A stretch of DNA of 64,000 bases, from contig CM048852.1 of NCBI GenBank assembly GCA_026545225.1, positions 53,637,146-53,701,145 on the forward strand, written 5' to 3'. The notes below the pieces were generated by a model. It saw only the letters and a list, made by a program, of their open reading frames with translations. It did no database searches and was not told the origin of the DNA. Every line of letters begins with the position of its first letter. Within the stretch, counting starts at the first letter, position 1. Source of the DNA: Cornus controversa. Taxonomy: Eukaryota; Streptophyta; Magnoliopsida; Cornales; Cornaceae. Shown one piece after another: positions 1-11,895 of this stretch. Made by a program: the position numbers and the translations under genes.

Positions 1-650
1 AGAGAAAATGAGAAAGGTATGGTGTTAAGTCACTATACAAATTTGATCAAATAAACGACCTTGATTGGGTTTTTGTCACGCATATATGCACTCTCTCTAA
101 GTAGTGCATGTGTGAATATATATGTATATGTATATAGAAATAAAGTTTGTATTAGTTCAATTTGGTAATTAAGTGGTTTCGTGTGGTGATGATGTTGGAC
201 TGTTATTAGTATATATCATGCATGAGTAGTTGAAAATTGTTGCACTGCTTTCTACTGGTTGTGGATATCAACTATGTACCAAGTCTTTTACATCAAGGGC
301 TCTACAGTCCTACTACCAAGTCTACCAACATGAGGTTTCTTGTGGACAACATGTTCAGCGACTTGCCAATAAAATTATACCATTTAAGAAATCAAATGAA
401 AAGAAGGATTGACTACTAATGGACCTTATCAAATTGCCATTTAATTGGACTGCTCTCTTCTTTAGTCATATATATATATATACACACACTATATATATAT
501 CTAGAACATATATATACACATATATGTGCGTTTGTTTATGTCAAACGCAAATGGAGTCTTAAGACTCTAAATAATCAAATGGTTCTCACATATATTAATT
601 ATGGACTCTAATATAAGAGGAACTAACATATATATATATATATATATATA
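1..650. other. AT-rich intergenic, no gene seen
   Basis: I see no coding signal longer than chance here. The sequence is rich in TA and CA dinucleotide runs (about 468-525 and 628-650). The right-hand TA run forms the flank of the miniature element that follows. Confidence 0.6.
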
Positions 651-863
651 GAGCAATACTACACGTCATGAAATTATTTCATGAATTTGTATCATGAATG
701 ATGTAACAGGTAACGTGGAGAGTTAGTATTAGTGGGATTCCCCCCATACACAGAGTCCCATGATATTATCACTGAATCCCTCCAATACTAACTCTCCATG
801 TTACCTGTCACATCATTCATGATACAAATTCATGAAATAATTTCATGACGTTTAGCATTTCTC
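651..863. mobile_element. MULE-type MITE, copy 1 (hairpin)
   Basis: This is a 213-bp near-perfect inverted repeat. It opens with GAGCAATACTACACGTCATG and closes with CATGACGTTTAGCATTTCTC, which read as imperfect terminal inverted repeats. The arms run about 90 bp each around a short loop near 735-770. Both flanks are TA repeats, so the target duplication cannot be delimited. A second copy at 15904-16083 has a clean 9-bp duplication, which points to a Mutator-like (MULE) origin for the family. Confidence 0.85.
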
Positions 864-1676
864 ATATATATATATATATATATATATAGCTTGCAGAATA
901 GGAGGAAAATATACGCTTTTAATAGCTTCTTTCTTATTAACAGAGTAGAGTACATCAAATATGTTAAGAGACACATGAAATGATGAAAGAATATTATTCA
1001 ATCTTATAATATCATTCCCTTTGTTTTAGAATCACAAGATGTCGAATTGACCAAAAATATCAAATATATGTGTTTTGATACACATAAATCAAGTCTATCA
1101 TATATGCATGGTCATTCCCACTAAGCTCGCGTCTTCGCAATTGTTAAAATCAAATTTTCGTGCGAGTTTATTGCATAATACATGTTGGTTATGGCTTGCT
1201 TTAATTTTTATAAAAAAAAGATATTTATAATCACAAGAATGAGAAATTATTCTCCTACATATATGCATCCAAAAAAAAAAAAGCTAATATAGGATTAATA
1301 ACATATATAAGAACCAAGAATTTTTGGGGGTACGTTAAAATATTGATTAATTACATGCGTGTCGTGTATTGTGATTTCAATGAGTTGTATATTGATTAAT
1401 TAATTAATTAATAATTATATATTTGCTGATAGCTGAGTGGTGACCAACGCCTCCTAATCTCTTTTCCACACGAATTCATTCCTTCACGAAATATAATTTC
1501 AGACGCCAGTTGCATGTTTCTGTTGATGGAACGTATATTGCCCAATTGTTTGTTTTCTAGCCATACTTAAATATCTTTCTTCATCATCTAGGCTTACAGT
1601 AGGTATGGGTGTTCATCTAATGTTGACTCAGAGAGATATCTAAAGCATCAACTAAAAGTCTAATGTGTGAGATTTG

Positions 1677-1732
<56 letters not shown>

Positions 1733-2288
1733 TTTGTGTTGTACAAAAGTTTTTCTTCTGTATGATTTTCACTGAATTCATCAATTCTCCAAATGAATTG
1801 AGTGGTAATGCCCTTTTCAAGTTATGATAGAAAAAATAAAAATAAAAAATAAAGATTAAGGATATATATGCAACAACACACAAGGCCTGACCAAATTTCT
1901 CAATTACCAGAGATATAGAACAATAAAGTTACCTACAGCCTCTCACAGTTAAAAAGATAGCAAGAACTATTATGTGTGTTTGTGTGTGTGTGTGTGTGTA
2001 TATATATTCATTTAAAAAAAAGCCTCGTGTGGTATGACTCTAAGGTTTGACTAATTCTGGTTTTGTGTTTGTCGCAGCTAGCTTCCTGCTTCTGGAACAA
2101 ATTGGCAATATATGAATCATAAAAATTCATATATTTTAATTGAAAAACGATTTATGCCTTCAACCACTTTTTTTTTTATCATATTACACTCATCACCATA
2201 ACCGTCCAATGAATGGTTTGACTTCATATAAGACTAGATGGTCAAAAGCATATCAACATAAATTAAGCACCAAATATAATTTTGGCAA
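864..2288. repeat. Intergenic with microsatellites
   Basis: No gene is supported. A compound (TA)n-(GA)n microsatellite lies at 1677-1729 and a (TG)n run at about 1976-2000. Short ORFs across these runs are by-products of the repeats. Confidence 0.6.
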
Positions 2289-2291
2289 TTA

Positions 2292-3014
2292 GGCACCGTT
2301 TGGAAGCTTCCTAAGGACTTTTAATAAGGTATTTATAAAAGAAATTTTGTTAAAAGGAATTTAGGAGAAAAAAGATGTTTGGCGAATGCATTTTTTAAAT
2401 ATACTTTAACTTTTAAATTATATTTCTTTGACAATATTATCCCTTATCAACGTTTGCAACCTTTAGAAAGGACGAAGTTCGCAATAGAGGTGGAGATGAT
2501 GGTAGTGGAAGGCAGTAGTGGAGGTGACAGTAGAGGTAGTGGTGGTGGTGATAATGGTGGTGGAAGGCAGCGATAGCAGTGGCAGTGATAGTAGTGGTGG
2601 TGAAAGGTGGAGGTGGAGGTGGAGGTGGTGGTGCTGGTGGCAATGGCGGTGGTGGTGTTGATGAAGGTGGCAATAGTGATGGTGGTGGAAGGCAACAGCG
2701 GTGGAGGTGGAAGGCAACATCGGTGGAGGAATGAAGGACATATAAATAATATTACATAATCTTGTTAATATATAAAAAATACATGGACAAAGTAGTAAAA
2801 TAAAAAATTTACTTTTAAAAGAAAATTTGGCTTCCTAAAAGAAGGTTCTAAAATAACATTTTTTTACTTCTCTGAAATAGATTTCTTGACCACCGACTTC
2901 TTCGAAAAAATCTTTACATATGTGTAACCGAACGTCACATTTTAAAAAAAAAAAATGACTTTTAATACTTGGGAGAACTTTTTGGAGGTTTAAGAAGCTC
3001 CCCAAAACACTGCG
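2292..3014. mobile_element. Harbinger/Tourist-like TIR element with GGT/GGA core
   Basis: The 723-bp element begins GGCACCGTTTGGAAGCTTC and ends GGGAGCTTC…CCCAAAACACTGCG, which match as imperfect terminal inverted repeats. Both sides carry the trinucleotide TTA (2289-2291 and 3015-3017), the usual target duplication of PIF/Harbinger elements. The core at about 2485-2730 is an irregular GGT/GGA minisatellite, which yields spurious His/Pro-rich ORFs on the other strand. No transposase is present, so it is non-autonomous. Confidence 0.65.
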
Positions 3015-3017
3015 TTA

Positions 3018-4175
3018 GACAAGTTCACCTTATGCATGTGTTACTAGCTAGATTATTGAATTTGAAAATTTGCATATGGTGCAAAATACATTTACAGACG
3101 GTATGATTTGTCCAAATTGGAGTATTTGAAACTTCATAAATTGTGTCGAATTGGTTGTGTCATGTGTAACATTGATCAATGATAGTTCGAATCGTGGACT
3201 AATAGATTTTAATAATTGAGGAGTAGCAATAACATGGTATCAAATACTAATTAAATGCTTAGTAACATGACACACCCATAGAGATAAATATATTTTTAAT
3301 TATGTTACAAGATATAATTAATTGAAAACACATGAAATTGTACCCTAACACAAGAAAGATTTTTTTCGAAAAGAACAAGGGGACAATGAAATCCCCTCCA
3401 CCCCAAATTATATATATAAATTCCAAGTAGGGCCCCCTTTAGGTATTAAGTCTCTCCAGCTATTTGACTTTTGGCCCAACCCACATGATAAATTAATAAT
3501 AGGCCCTCTAAAATCCACATACTTGTGAAACTTATATACATAGCTAAAGCAATGTATATTCATAGAAGACTGGACTTAGTTTACCGTTCAGATAAACACT
3601 ACACTGGATCATTTTCCTTCAATTTGCAAGGAGCAACCAGTTGGCCCATTGTCCAGCTAAGTTTTTTCTAAGGTTATACTCAAGAATGGATTAAAATATT
3701 TTTTTTATTTATAAGCAATCTTATCTTGAATCTTCTTTTACATTAAAAATATATGTTATACTTTCTATTGTGGAAAAAAAATATAAATTTTAATGTTATT
3801 AAATATTATATTCATTCTATTAGTTTGTCGATCGATTTAGACTCCTTAACTAAATGTACATTCGGACATTCCATAGAGCTAGATTAAATGGATTTAATTA
3901 TTTATGTTTAATTCAAGATTCTCTTCAATTTTATCAACTTAAATAGTCAATCTCAAATAATTAAAATAAAGTTGATTTGAGTTGGTTCGTAGTCCTCTAA
4001 TGCATATGTATACCTTTTTTTTCCCCCTGAATATATGCATTGAGTGTAAGTGATATACTGATATGTTATAGAGTTCTTGATTTGTTTGTGTGGGATTAAT
4101 TAACTAGCTTGGAGTACGTAGTCATAAGCTTTTTGCTTCTGGTATTTTGTTTTGGTCAGGGTCATTTCCTGTTTT

Positions 4176-4207
<32 letters not shown>

Positions 4208-5733
4208 CAACTTACTTGCTGAGAAAAATAAAATGAAAATAAAAAATCAAACAAAGACCAGTACGTCCATTGTGGGTAATGATACATAAATCCCATTTTG
4301 TAGTTTGAATCCTCAATCCGTATAATTACCATTGAATTTCTCTGACATAAGCCCATTGGCATCTTCACCACGAGCCAAACCACGTCAATAGCTCATTTTC
4401 ATCGAATGCACGTACACTCTCTGCTCTTGTAAATGCTAGACATTTCTCTAGTTATCATACAAATAGGTAAATGTTTACATTCTTTCTGCAGAAGTTGTTA
4501 GTTAATTTAATCTCAACCACAAGCTTCATTGCATATGGGGATCAATCTGACAGTCCCTAGTCAAATGGAATGGCCTAGAGCAGATGGCATGTAGGCGTCA
4601 CGTACGTGTGCCCTTGTTTATATATATATATATATATATACACACATGCATGCATGTTGTTATCTCACAACTGACGTACATATACTCTTTATTCACTCTA
4701 CCCATTCCAAATGATCAGAATAACTTAATTGTATGTTGCATGCGAGTGTTCAATCCTCCTTATTCACTGTATCAATACGACTTCTTTGAGGGACTTGAAT
4801 TCTTTGGCGTCAGAGAGAGTTCTGTGCTCCACCTAGAATTAATGAAGATTGCATCATCAGAGATCGATCTTCAGGCGGAGACTAGTGATTGCTTGGTTTA
4901 AAAGTGAAATTTTGAATCGACAACTTAATTTTATAATTTTTTTTTTTATACATGTAATAATATAATTTTTTAAGGTTTAGAACTGGGAGAACCTCCTATT
5001 AAGGCCCAGTGATATACCCACTGAATTTTATAAAACAAATTATACATATTGTATTATATAAAATTATTTTTTACGTTTACACTTTAGATGCTTTCCAGCT
5101 AGGATTTTTTTGGTTCAACCGTTCGGCACGTTATTCCATTTTCTCGATCTTCTTCTTTCCTCTATTACTAAATATCTCGATTTCTTTCTATTTTCTCTGT
5201 TGTTCTGCAATTGCAAGTTTCATCTATTTCTTTCATTCACTCTCTCAAAATATATTATCCAACGTTTTCAGAATATGAAGTCTCGAAGAGAATTATTATA
5301 AACAATATTTACAATATCATGTTATTTTTGTATTTTGTTGCGTAAAAAATTTTAAATTTTCATATGTTCTATTTTATTTTGTCAAATTTTTATACTTTAA
5401 ACAAAAATTTATTTTACTTGAACTCTTATGTTACTACTCACTTGTATAAATCTCCGGTTACTCGCCTAATTACTAGCATGCAAGTATGCAATTGGATTTC
5501 TTTAATAGGAGCGCGCGTATCCACTATCCAAGAGGTTTCTCATCATTCTGATCTATTTTTGTATATAGAATTAGAAGCAGTGTGAATGTCAAAGGTGACA
5601 TAATATTCACGAGGCCTCCCATACTTAAAACGTGAGGCATAGTTAATTATAAGCCATGTACACACAAAGAGGATCCTCTCCTGTGTGGAGGAGATTCTGT
5701 GTGTATGCTGTCGCAACCCAATGCAGACCCAGT
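3018..5733. other. Intergenic, no gene seen
   Basis: AT-rich sequence with (TA)n runs near 4180-4206 and 4619-4640. An open stretch ending at 4901 has no recognisable family and starts inside a TA repeat, so I do not call it a gene. Confidence 0.5.
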
Positions 5734-5741
5734 GTTCTGCT

Positions 5742-6306
5742 TAGGGATGGTAACGGGACGGGTTTTGTCTTTTTTATAATCGAAATTGTTTAACTTTTTT
5801 CGTCCCGCAACCGTATATAAAAGGGGCGGGGCGGGGCGGATTTTGATTTCCCCATTCCTATAACCATTTAACTTTTCCCACCCCGTTCCGTTTATACATT
5901 TTTTTTTAATACAAATTTTTTTATAATAATAAATCTGATATTTTGATACATATACACAAAAAACACACATTTAGGTACTTGCAACACAATGGATAATATT
6001 GAGTCATCCATTACTAATATAATAAACTTGTATAGTTGTATGATATATATAATATTAATATTTTCTTTATACATTATTAATATTTTCTCTATATATTATA
6101 TATATAAGTATAAATATATATATACACTTAAACGGGGCGGGTACTTGTCGGGATAGGGTCTTACCCCCGTCCCCACCCCGTTTAAACACGGATTATTTTC
6201 TCTAACCTCATTCTCACCCCGTTTCTTTAAATAGTTTCGTAAACGGGTTTTAAACAGGACGGAGCGGGGCGGGTACCCGACGAAGCGGGGCAAATTGCCA
6301 TCCCTA
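5742..6306. mobile_element. hAT-like non-autonomous TIR element
   Basis: The 565-bp element begins TAGGGATGGTAACGGGACGG and ends GGGGCAAATTGCCATCCCTA, giving inverted termini TAGGGATGG. GC-rich subterminal blocks (GGGGCGGGG type) contrast with an AT-rich core. The flanking octamers GTTCTGCT (5734-5741) and ATTGTGCT (6307-6314) agree at 6 of 8 positions, compatible with an old 8-bp hAT duplication. No transposase ORF is present. Confidence 0.7.
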
Positions 6307-6644
6307 ATTGTGCTCACTTCAATCAGGGCAAAGTAAGAGAAGAGTTAGTGTGAGATTTTGGAGTTCCGAAGCCACAAATTTTATATCATATAAAGAGAGA
6401 GTATGACAAAATAAAAGCAAGTACGGAGAACAAGTGCATACGAGGAACAAAAAACGACACTTACTTAAAAGAATTATATGAATGCATATGCACCAAACAG
6501 CGGAATAAATTTTCTCTCCGAAGAGATTTCGGTTGTTTCATGATTGTTGGACGATTTTGTCAAAAATCGTTAGTTATTGAATGAAAAATTGATTATTAAA
6601 ATCTTCCAACCAAACATGACCTTAAGTGGTGGTTGGTTGAAGAA

Positions 6645-6830
6645 TAGACATGACTATTCTAGAAGAGTTATGATTTTTCATGAACAAATATGTCTATTCT
6701 GGAATAGATATGACTATTCACGAACAAACACGTCTATTCTAGAATAGATATGACTCTGCACGAACAGACATGTCTATTCGTGAATAGGTATGACTCTTCA
6801 CTAATAGATATGTCTGTTCACCATTGACTC
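6645..6830. repeat. 40-bp minisatellite, about 4.5 units
   Basis: Units start near 6669, 6709, 6749 and 6789, exactly 40 bp apart. Each unit contains TATGACTATTCACGAACA followed by a dyad of the type TCTATTCTAGAATAGA, so single units can fold. Units differ at a few positions. No coding sense is evident. Confidence 0.85.
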
Positions 6831-7527
6831 TATATATAGCCACACATGCATAACAAAACGGAAACAATGAATTTTCATATCATCTATCTCTGCATATATT
6901 TATATTTCGAGTACTGCACAAGTTGTGTTCGAAGGATTCTAGAGATTGAAGTGCTGCCTCTTTAGAATCGTAAATCCGTTCTATCTTGGGAGACAATTGT
7001 TCATCACCTTGAGCACTATAAGGGAACAAATTTGTTTTAAGGAAATTGTGTTTATACAAGGCTCGGATTCAATTTAATTCATTTTCAATCATTCTGTAAG
7101 TTGGTTGATAATTGTTTATTTTATTTAACTTTTTACTCCTGTTTATTTTTTCTAAGTATAATTATACTTTAGTTTGCCTGTTTGGCGTACAAAGAGATAT
7201 TTTCCTACAAATGATGTGCACCCAAAATTAAGACATTTCAAGATTTTCTAATTTAAGACGTTTGCACCGTTAAGATTGAAAAAGAAGGAAAGAGAAAGTG
7301 TATGTGCTTCAGACTATTTTTTAAAAGTTAAGAGAGAATGTCAAATCACATTTCTTGAGAAGTTCTCTACTCTTGGACACAATCTCTTTTTTTTTATATG
7401 CAAATCAATTCTCTCTTCCTATCACTTCTCACAATGTTTTTATAGCAGGTTTATGACATTATATCAGGTTGTGACTGGATTTCAGTTGGATTATTTTAAG
7501 GACATTATTTACTTATTCATTGATTTG

Positions 7528-7760
7528 TAGGTGGATTCTCCTGATCGCTGATGTGTTCCAATAAAAAATCAATACATCATCTTTAATTACAAAATTAAAT
7601 TTAAAATGTAATAAATAAGTATAATAAATGAGGTTTAAAATGTAATAAATAAGTATAATAAATGAGATTGACCTCATTTATTATACTTATTTATTACACT
7701 TTAAAACTAAAGTGTTCAATTTTTATTGGGACACATCAGTGATCAAGAGGGCTCACCTAC
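7528..7760. mobile_element. Palindromic MITE with ~41-bp TIRs
   Basis: The left end, GTAGGTGGATTCTCCTGATC onward, is an inverted match to the right end, …GATCAAGAGGGCTCACCTAC, over about 41 bp (roughly 85% identity by eye). Inside is a second inverted repeat built from ATAATAAATGAG / CTCATTTATTAT. One internal block is also directly duplicated (about 7604-7636 and 7630-7665). No target duplication could be fixed. Confidence 0.75.
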
Positions 7761-8646
7761 ACACTGGTGAGTAGGTAAGTATTATCCTTATTTTAACTGT
7801 CAAAACTTCAAAAGTTTGCTCTCATTGTGTTTTCATTTCTCCCGTTACGTTCTCCAAAACTATGGAATAATTCTTTTTAAATTCCAAGTTTAAGTGTTTA
7901 CAATAAAATTAAAAATGCTTGAAATATGTAGGTGAAAACTCAAAGAAAAATGGTGAATATATTCAACTAAATATGGTAAAATTTTGAAGCACAGTTGGTG
8001 AATACATATAATAAAAATGGTAAAATCTGAATTAGAACACATCCAATTAAAAATGGTAAAGTCTGAACTAGAACAGTTCCCAAAAGCCGAAATGTGATTT
8101 GTAACATTTTGAAACTAAAAATGGTAAAATTTAAGAGAAAGTCAGTGAATACATCTAATTAAAAATGGTGAAGTCAAAACTATCACTGTGAAGTTAGTTA
8201 CTAATATTACTGATTTTAGTAAGAAACGATGACATAAGTATCATTGTTTAGTAAGAAACGATGACATAAGTATCATTGTGAAGTAACGTACTACTATTGG
8301 TGACCATCAATCCAAACATTGGGTTAAGGAATGATGGTAAATGACATCCTTGAAGCAAATAGGGCAAAGTGCAATAATTTGTAAATTGAAGAGAGTTTGT
8401 TCATTTAAAAATAAAAAAAAAAAAAAAAAATTGTGCAACGTTTTAAAATTAGAGGGGAGTTTATTACACTTTGACCAATCTTTTAACTCAATAAAACAAG
8501 GGCATTCAACACTAAATATCAAATTATTTAATATTTTTAGAGAAAAGTTGTGTTTTTATATAATATAATGTGTTTAACGCAGACATCTCAAGCAATATAT
8601 ATATAGTTTTTATATAATATAATGTGTTTAACGCAGGCATCTCAAG

Positions 8647-8677
<31 letters not shown>
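7761..8677. repeat. Intergenic with short tandem duplications
   Basis: The motif AAAAATGGTAAA recurs irregularly between about 7950 and 8170. A 32-bp unit containing AAGAAACGATGACATAAG is duplicated in tandem (about 8219-8282). A unit of about 55 bp ending in CTCAAGCAATATATATA is duplicated at about 8551-8660 and runs into a (TA)n tract. No gene is seen. Confidence 0.7.
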
Positions 8678-8682
<5 letters not shown>

Positions 8683-9351
8683 CCAGTCCTGATATTCTTA
8701 AATTTTTGAGGGGCCCTAAGCGAACTTTCAAATGAGGGGCCCTTTATACAAAAAATTTTACACGAGCATATCAAAGTAAATGTGATTGTCTTGCATTTTG
8801 AGCGGCAAAATTATCAATTAAAGTTCTCCAATCAAGAGAGAGGGAGAGATGTGTGTAATCTGTGCAAATTCTATCAATCATGAACCACTATAGACGAAAG
8901 TTACGAACTTACGAAACTTCTATTACTTCTCTAATCGCAATTGAGCAAAGAGAGAGCGAGAGGTTTGCTAGTTATATAACTTATATTATATATATATATA
9001 ATCAGCTCCTCGACTCCAGAACAGTATATGATATTTTATATATATATAAGTTTAAAGTATAAATAAAGTTATGGGCAGTGACAGCCGCATATATATATAT
9101 ATATAGAGAGAGAGAGAGGGGGGGGTTCAAAGTATATGGGCAAGTGTTTTGGGTTTAAAATTATAAGGCCCAATAAAATATATTATTATGAGCCCAAATT
9201 TAAAGTATATAAATTAAGTGTTTTGAATTAAAATTATAAAAGTCCAATGAAATATATTATTATGGGCCCAATTTATATACTAGTGTAACATATCCAGTCT
9301 AAAATTGAGGGCCCAAAGCGATCGCCTGGGCCGCCTAGGCCAGGGCCGGCC

Positions 9352-9354
<3 letters not shown>
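8678..9354. mobile_element. hAT-like element with GGGCCGGCCC termini
   Basis: The left end TAGGGCCAGTCCTG and the palindromic right end CAGGGCCGGCCCTG match at 11 of 14 positions. Subterminal GGGGCCCTAAGCG (left) and GGGCCCAAAGCGATCGCC (right) are the kind of sequence I associate with widespread plant hAT-type miniature elements. The flanks are TA repeats, so no target duplication can be read. A (GA)n run lies at about 9105-9118. The element is 677 bp and non-coding. Confidence 0.65.
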
Positions 9355-9411
<57 letters not shown>

Positions 9412-9531
9412 TCACACAAAATAATGAATTTGCAAGTTGTAGTACAGCTGCAAGTAGCATTGAGTTCAATCAAATTGATGCCTAAGTTGCAATTTGACAT
9501 GCACTTCTGTATACATGCATGCCAAACAGCA

Positions 9532-9567
<36 letters not shown>

Positions 9568-9939
9568 CCAAACCATGCAGAGTCTGAAAATTAATGCTTT
9601 TCAATTAATTCAACCCTTGTATTCTAATATATATATATATATTAGAAAATCCAAACCATGCAGAGTCTGAAAATTAATGCTTTTCAATTAATTCAACCCT
9701 TGTAAATCCATCAGATAATTTACTCATACTCCATTAATTACTTGGCTGTCAAACCCTTCTTGGCAAGCAACTCATTAATTTCACAAAAGCATGTGGAGCC
9801 AACTTAAGTTACCGCATAAAGCGCAGTGCTCTCTGCTTTTTAAGTCAAACACACACAGTTACTCTCATCATTTTAAGCGTCTTGTCAATCTCTTATAATG
9901 TCCATGTGATACTACCAAGTAATGAATTCTTCATATAAA

Positions 9940-9979
<40 letters not shown>

Positions 9980-10060
9980 GTGTGTGTAGGTATTATTTAT
10001 ATTATATAAAAAATATATGTCTACATAACATAAGGCAGGTAGTGACTTTAAAGAATGATG
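9355..10060. repeat. Microsatellites and a tandem duplication
   Basis: Long (TA)n runs occupy 9355-9410, about 9532-9558 and 9943-9976. A block containing AGAAAATCCAAACCATGCAG and AATTAATTCAACCCTTGTA is present twice in tandem (about 9558-9627 and 9643-9705), each copy preceded by a TA run. No gene is seen. Confidence 0.8.
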
Positions 10061-10359
10061 CACTACAAGGTTTTTTTATTTCACCGGCGGTTTAAACCGC
10101 CGAAAAATACCTCAAAAATTATCGAAAAAAACATCACCAGCAATTCACCGACGATTAAAAAATTTGCCAGTAATTATCAACAGGTTTTTTATAATCGCCG
10201 AAATTATACCGACGATTTTAACCGTCGGTAAATATCTTTAAAGTGCCGATAATGATTAATTTTTACTGACAATTTACTATAAACCGCCGATAATCATTAA
10301 TTTTTACCGACAGTTTATTGTGAACCGTCGAAAATATCCTCTTGACAGGACATCAAACT

Positions 10360-10650
10360 AGTTACACTTAAATAACACCACTTTCCTATCAACATTGTAA
10401 TTCAATTTGATTATGTCAGTTAAAACACCATAGTACTTAACATCTCCTATTACTGGATTTTGGTCAGTCGCTTTTACATAACTAGATGTTTGAGCTTTCA
10501 AAGTAACTCCACTATTTTGGGTCTTCCTTCGTCTCTCACGATCTTTAGTATGAAACTTTAAACCATTAATAACATAGGCCTTAAATCGTTTTGCTACTGC
10601 ATTAGGACCCTGAGCTAGCCACCTTATATCGTTAGGAATAGGGTCATCTT
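10360..10650 (-). pseudogene. CACTA transposon DUF4216 fragment
   Basis: The minus-strand reading frame carries the DUF4216 signature pieces QGPNAVAKRFKAYVINGL, FHTKDRERRRKTQNSG and VIGDVKYYGVLTDIIKLNY, ending VVLFKC before a stop at about 10358. The family normally continues past this cysteine, so the C-terminus looks cut where the subterminal repeats begin. Upstream coding sequence is broken by the 643-bp MITE. Residues read above 10652 belong to that insert. Confidence 0.8.
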
Positions 10651-10655
10651 CATTA

Positions 10656-11072
10656 GAGCATCCACTATGGGATCTCCAAATTTGAATTTTAGCTAGCCAC
10701 CTCAACATTTTAGCCAGCCACATGATCATGTCAGGATCTTTAAATTTTGACTCCACAACAGGTTCTCCAGATTTGAATTTTAGCCAGCCACATCATAATC
10801 TCTAAATTTTGACTCTACAACAGGTTTTCTAAATTTTCACTACCCACACAATTAAATAATCTTACACAATTAAATTAATCTAAAATTTTATGTATATACA
10901 TATTTATATTAAATTTTTTTATACTTTTTTAACTTGGAAAATTCATAATTTTTTCGTTTTAAGTCAAAAAATAGCTTAAGTGTACTCAAATTAAAGCTCT
11001 CGAAATTATCTTTCTAACAGAATTAGTTTCATCACAGAATTAGTGAAAGTTATTGACATTTAAGTAAATGAT

Positions 11073-11107
<35 letters not shown>

Positions 11108-11298
11108 CATGGCACGCATTTTTATAAAAAAAAGACAAAAAAAAATAAAAAATTATATTTGAATAGCTATGTGGTTGGCCGGATTTAGCCAACCACGCTA
11201 ACCAATGCTGGGTCCCACAATTTTAGCTAACTTGTTGTATTGCTATAGTAAGATTTTGTTGGCCAGATTGGTGTTTGGCTATCCCATTGGTGGTGCTC
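10656..11298. mobile_element. Tourist/Harbinger-like MITE inside the CACTA element
   Basis: The ends GAGCATCCACTATGGG and CCCATTGGTGGTGCTC are inverted matches (13 of 16). TTA occurs directly outside both ends (10653-10655 and 11299-11301), the PIF/Harbinger target duplication. The insert contains a (CA)n-(TA)n run at about 11072-11106. A second copy of GATTTGAATTTTAGCCAGCC-like sequence suggests an internal duplication near the left end. Confidence 0.7.
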
Positions 11299-11593
11299 TT
11301 ACGTAGCTACATGCAAAAAGATTATGAGTTTAGAGTAATGTAAATTTATATCTAACAATATACAACTAGAAAATAATATTATAAATAGATAGTACTTACA
11401 CATTCATTAAACTATTTGTGAAATGATTGATGAGACATTTTTTCTAATTGCTTTGGCCTTAAATTTCGGTGCTTTCTTTTAAGATATTTCTTATGCTTTC
11501 TGTAAAGAAAATAAGATGATGTTACTCACGTAACATGAACAACAAAATAATCGATATAAGAAACAATTGACATATTGAAAATTTTCCTTACTC

Positions 11594-11895
11594 AATAAAT
11601 GGTATTGTTGCCTCATTATTAAATAACACGTAACGATGAGCTTGTACCCAAGTATTGTCATCTAAAACAATCATCTCCTGTTTCCCTAAGGCACGGCCTT
11701 TAGGCCCCAAACCAGGCATCTCATCTCCATCAATTAGATTGTCATTATTCCTCGAGGGCTTGTTAAACCTTGTCTCAACATTCACTAGGTACCTTGAACA
11801 AAATGTCAAGCATTCCTCGGCCAAATAACCTTCAGCAATTGAACCTTTAGGTCGGCTTCTATTACGCACGTAATTTTTTAATGTTAGGAGATACC
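11594..11895 (-). pseudogene. CACTA transposon DUF4218 exon remnant
   Basis: After a plausible acceptor (TTTTTGTTAG on the minus strand, ending at 11896), the frame reads YLLTLKNYVRNRSRPKGSIA, then EGYLAEECLTFCSRYLVNVE, NDNLIDGDEMPGLGPKG and WVQAHRYVLFNN. This is the cysteine-containing DUF4218 domain found beside Tnp2 in CACTA transposases. A GTAAGG donor sits at its lower end (about 11594). It is a relic of the same element as the DUF4216 piece. Confidence 0.8.

Larger units (their letters stand above)
10061..11895 (-). mobile_element. Deleted CACTA (En/Spm) transposon, 3' end
   Basis: The terminus CACTACAAGG lies at 10061, followed by subterminal repeats around ACCGCCGA/ACCGTCGG (10081-10335), a typical CACTA end. 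Two minus-strand coding pieces follow. One (10360-10650) contains WLAQGPNAVAKRF, INGLKFHTKDRERRRKTQNS and GDVKYYGVL, matching the DUF4216 region of CACTA transposase-type proteins. The other (about 11594-11895) contains RPKGSIAEGYLAEECLTFCS, matching DUF4218. The Tnp2 transposase core expected upstream (higher coordinates) is absent, and no opposite CACTA terminus is visible. A miniature element interrupts it at 10656-11298. It is inactive. Confidence 0.85.

Noticed and set aside
2437-2741. Overlapping His/Pro/Thr-rich ORFs on the minus strand
   Set aside because: They are translations of a GGT/GGA minisatellite in three frames; no conserved domain and no gene structure.
6645-6830. CRISPR-like array
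   Set aside because: The units are contiguous 40-bp tandem repeats without unique spacers, in a plant nuclear genome.
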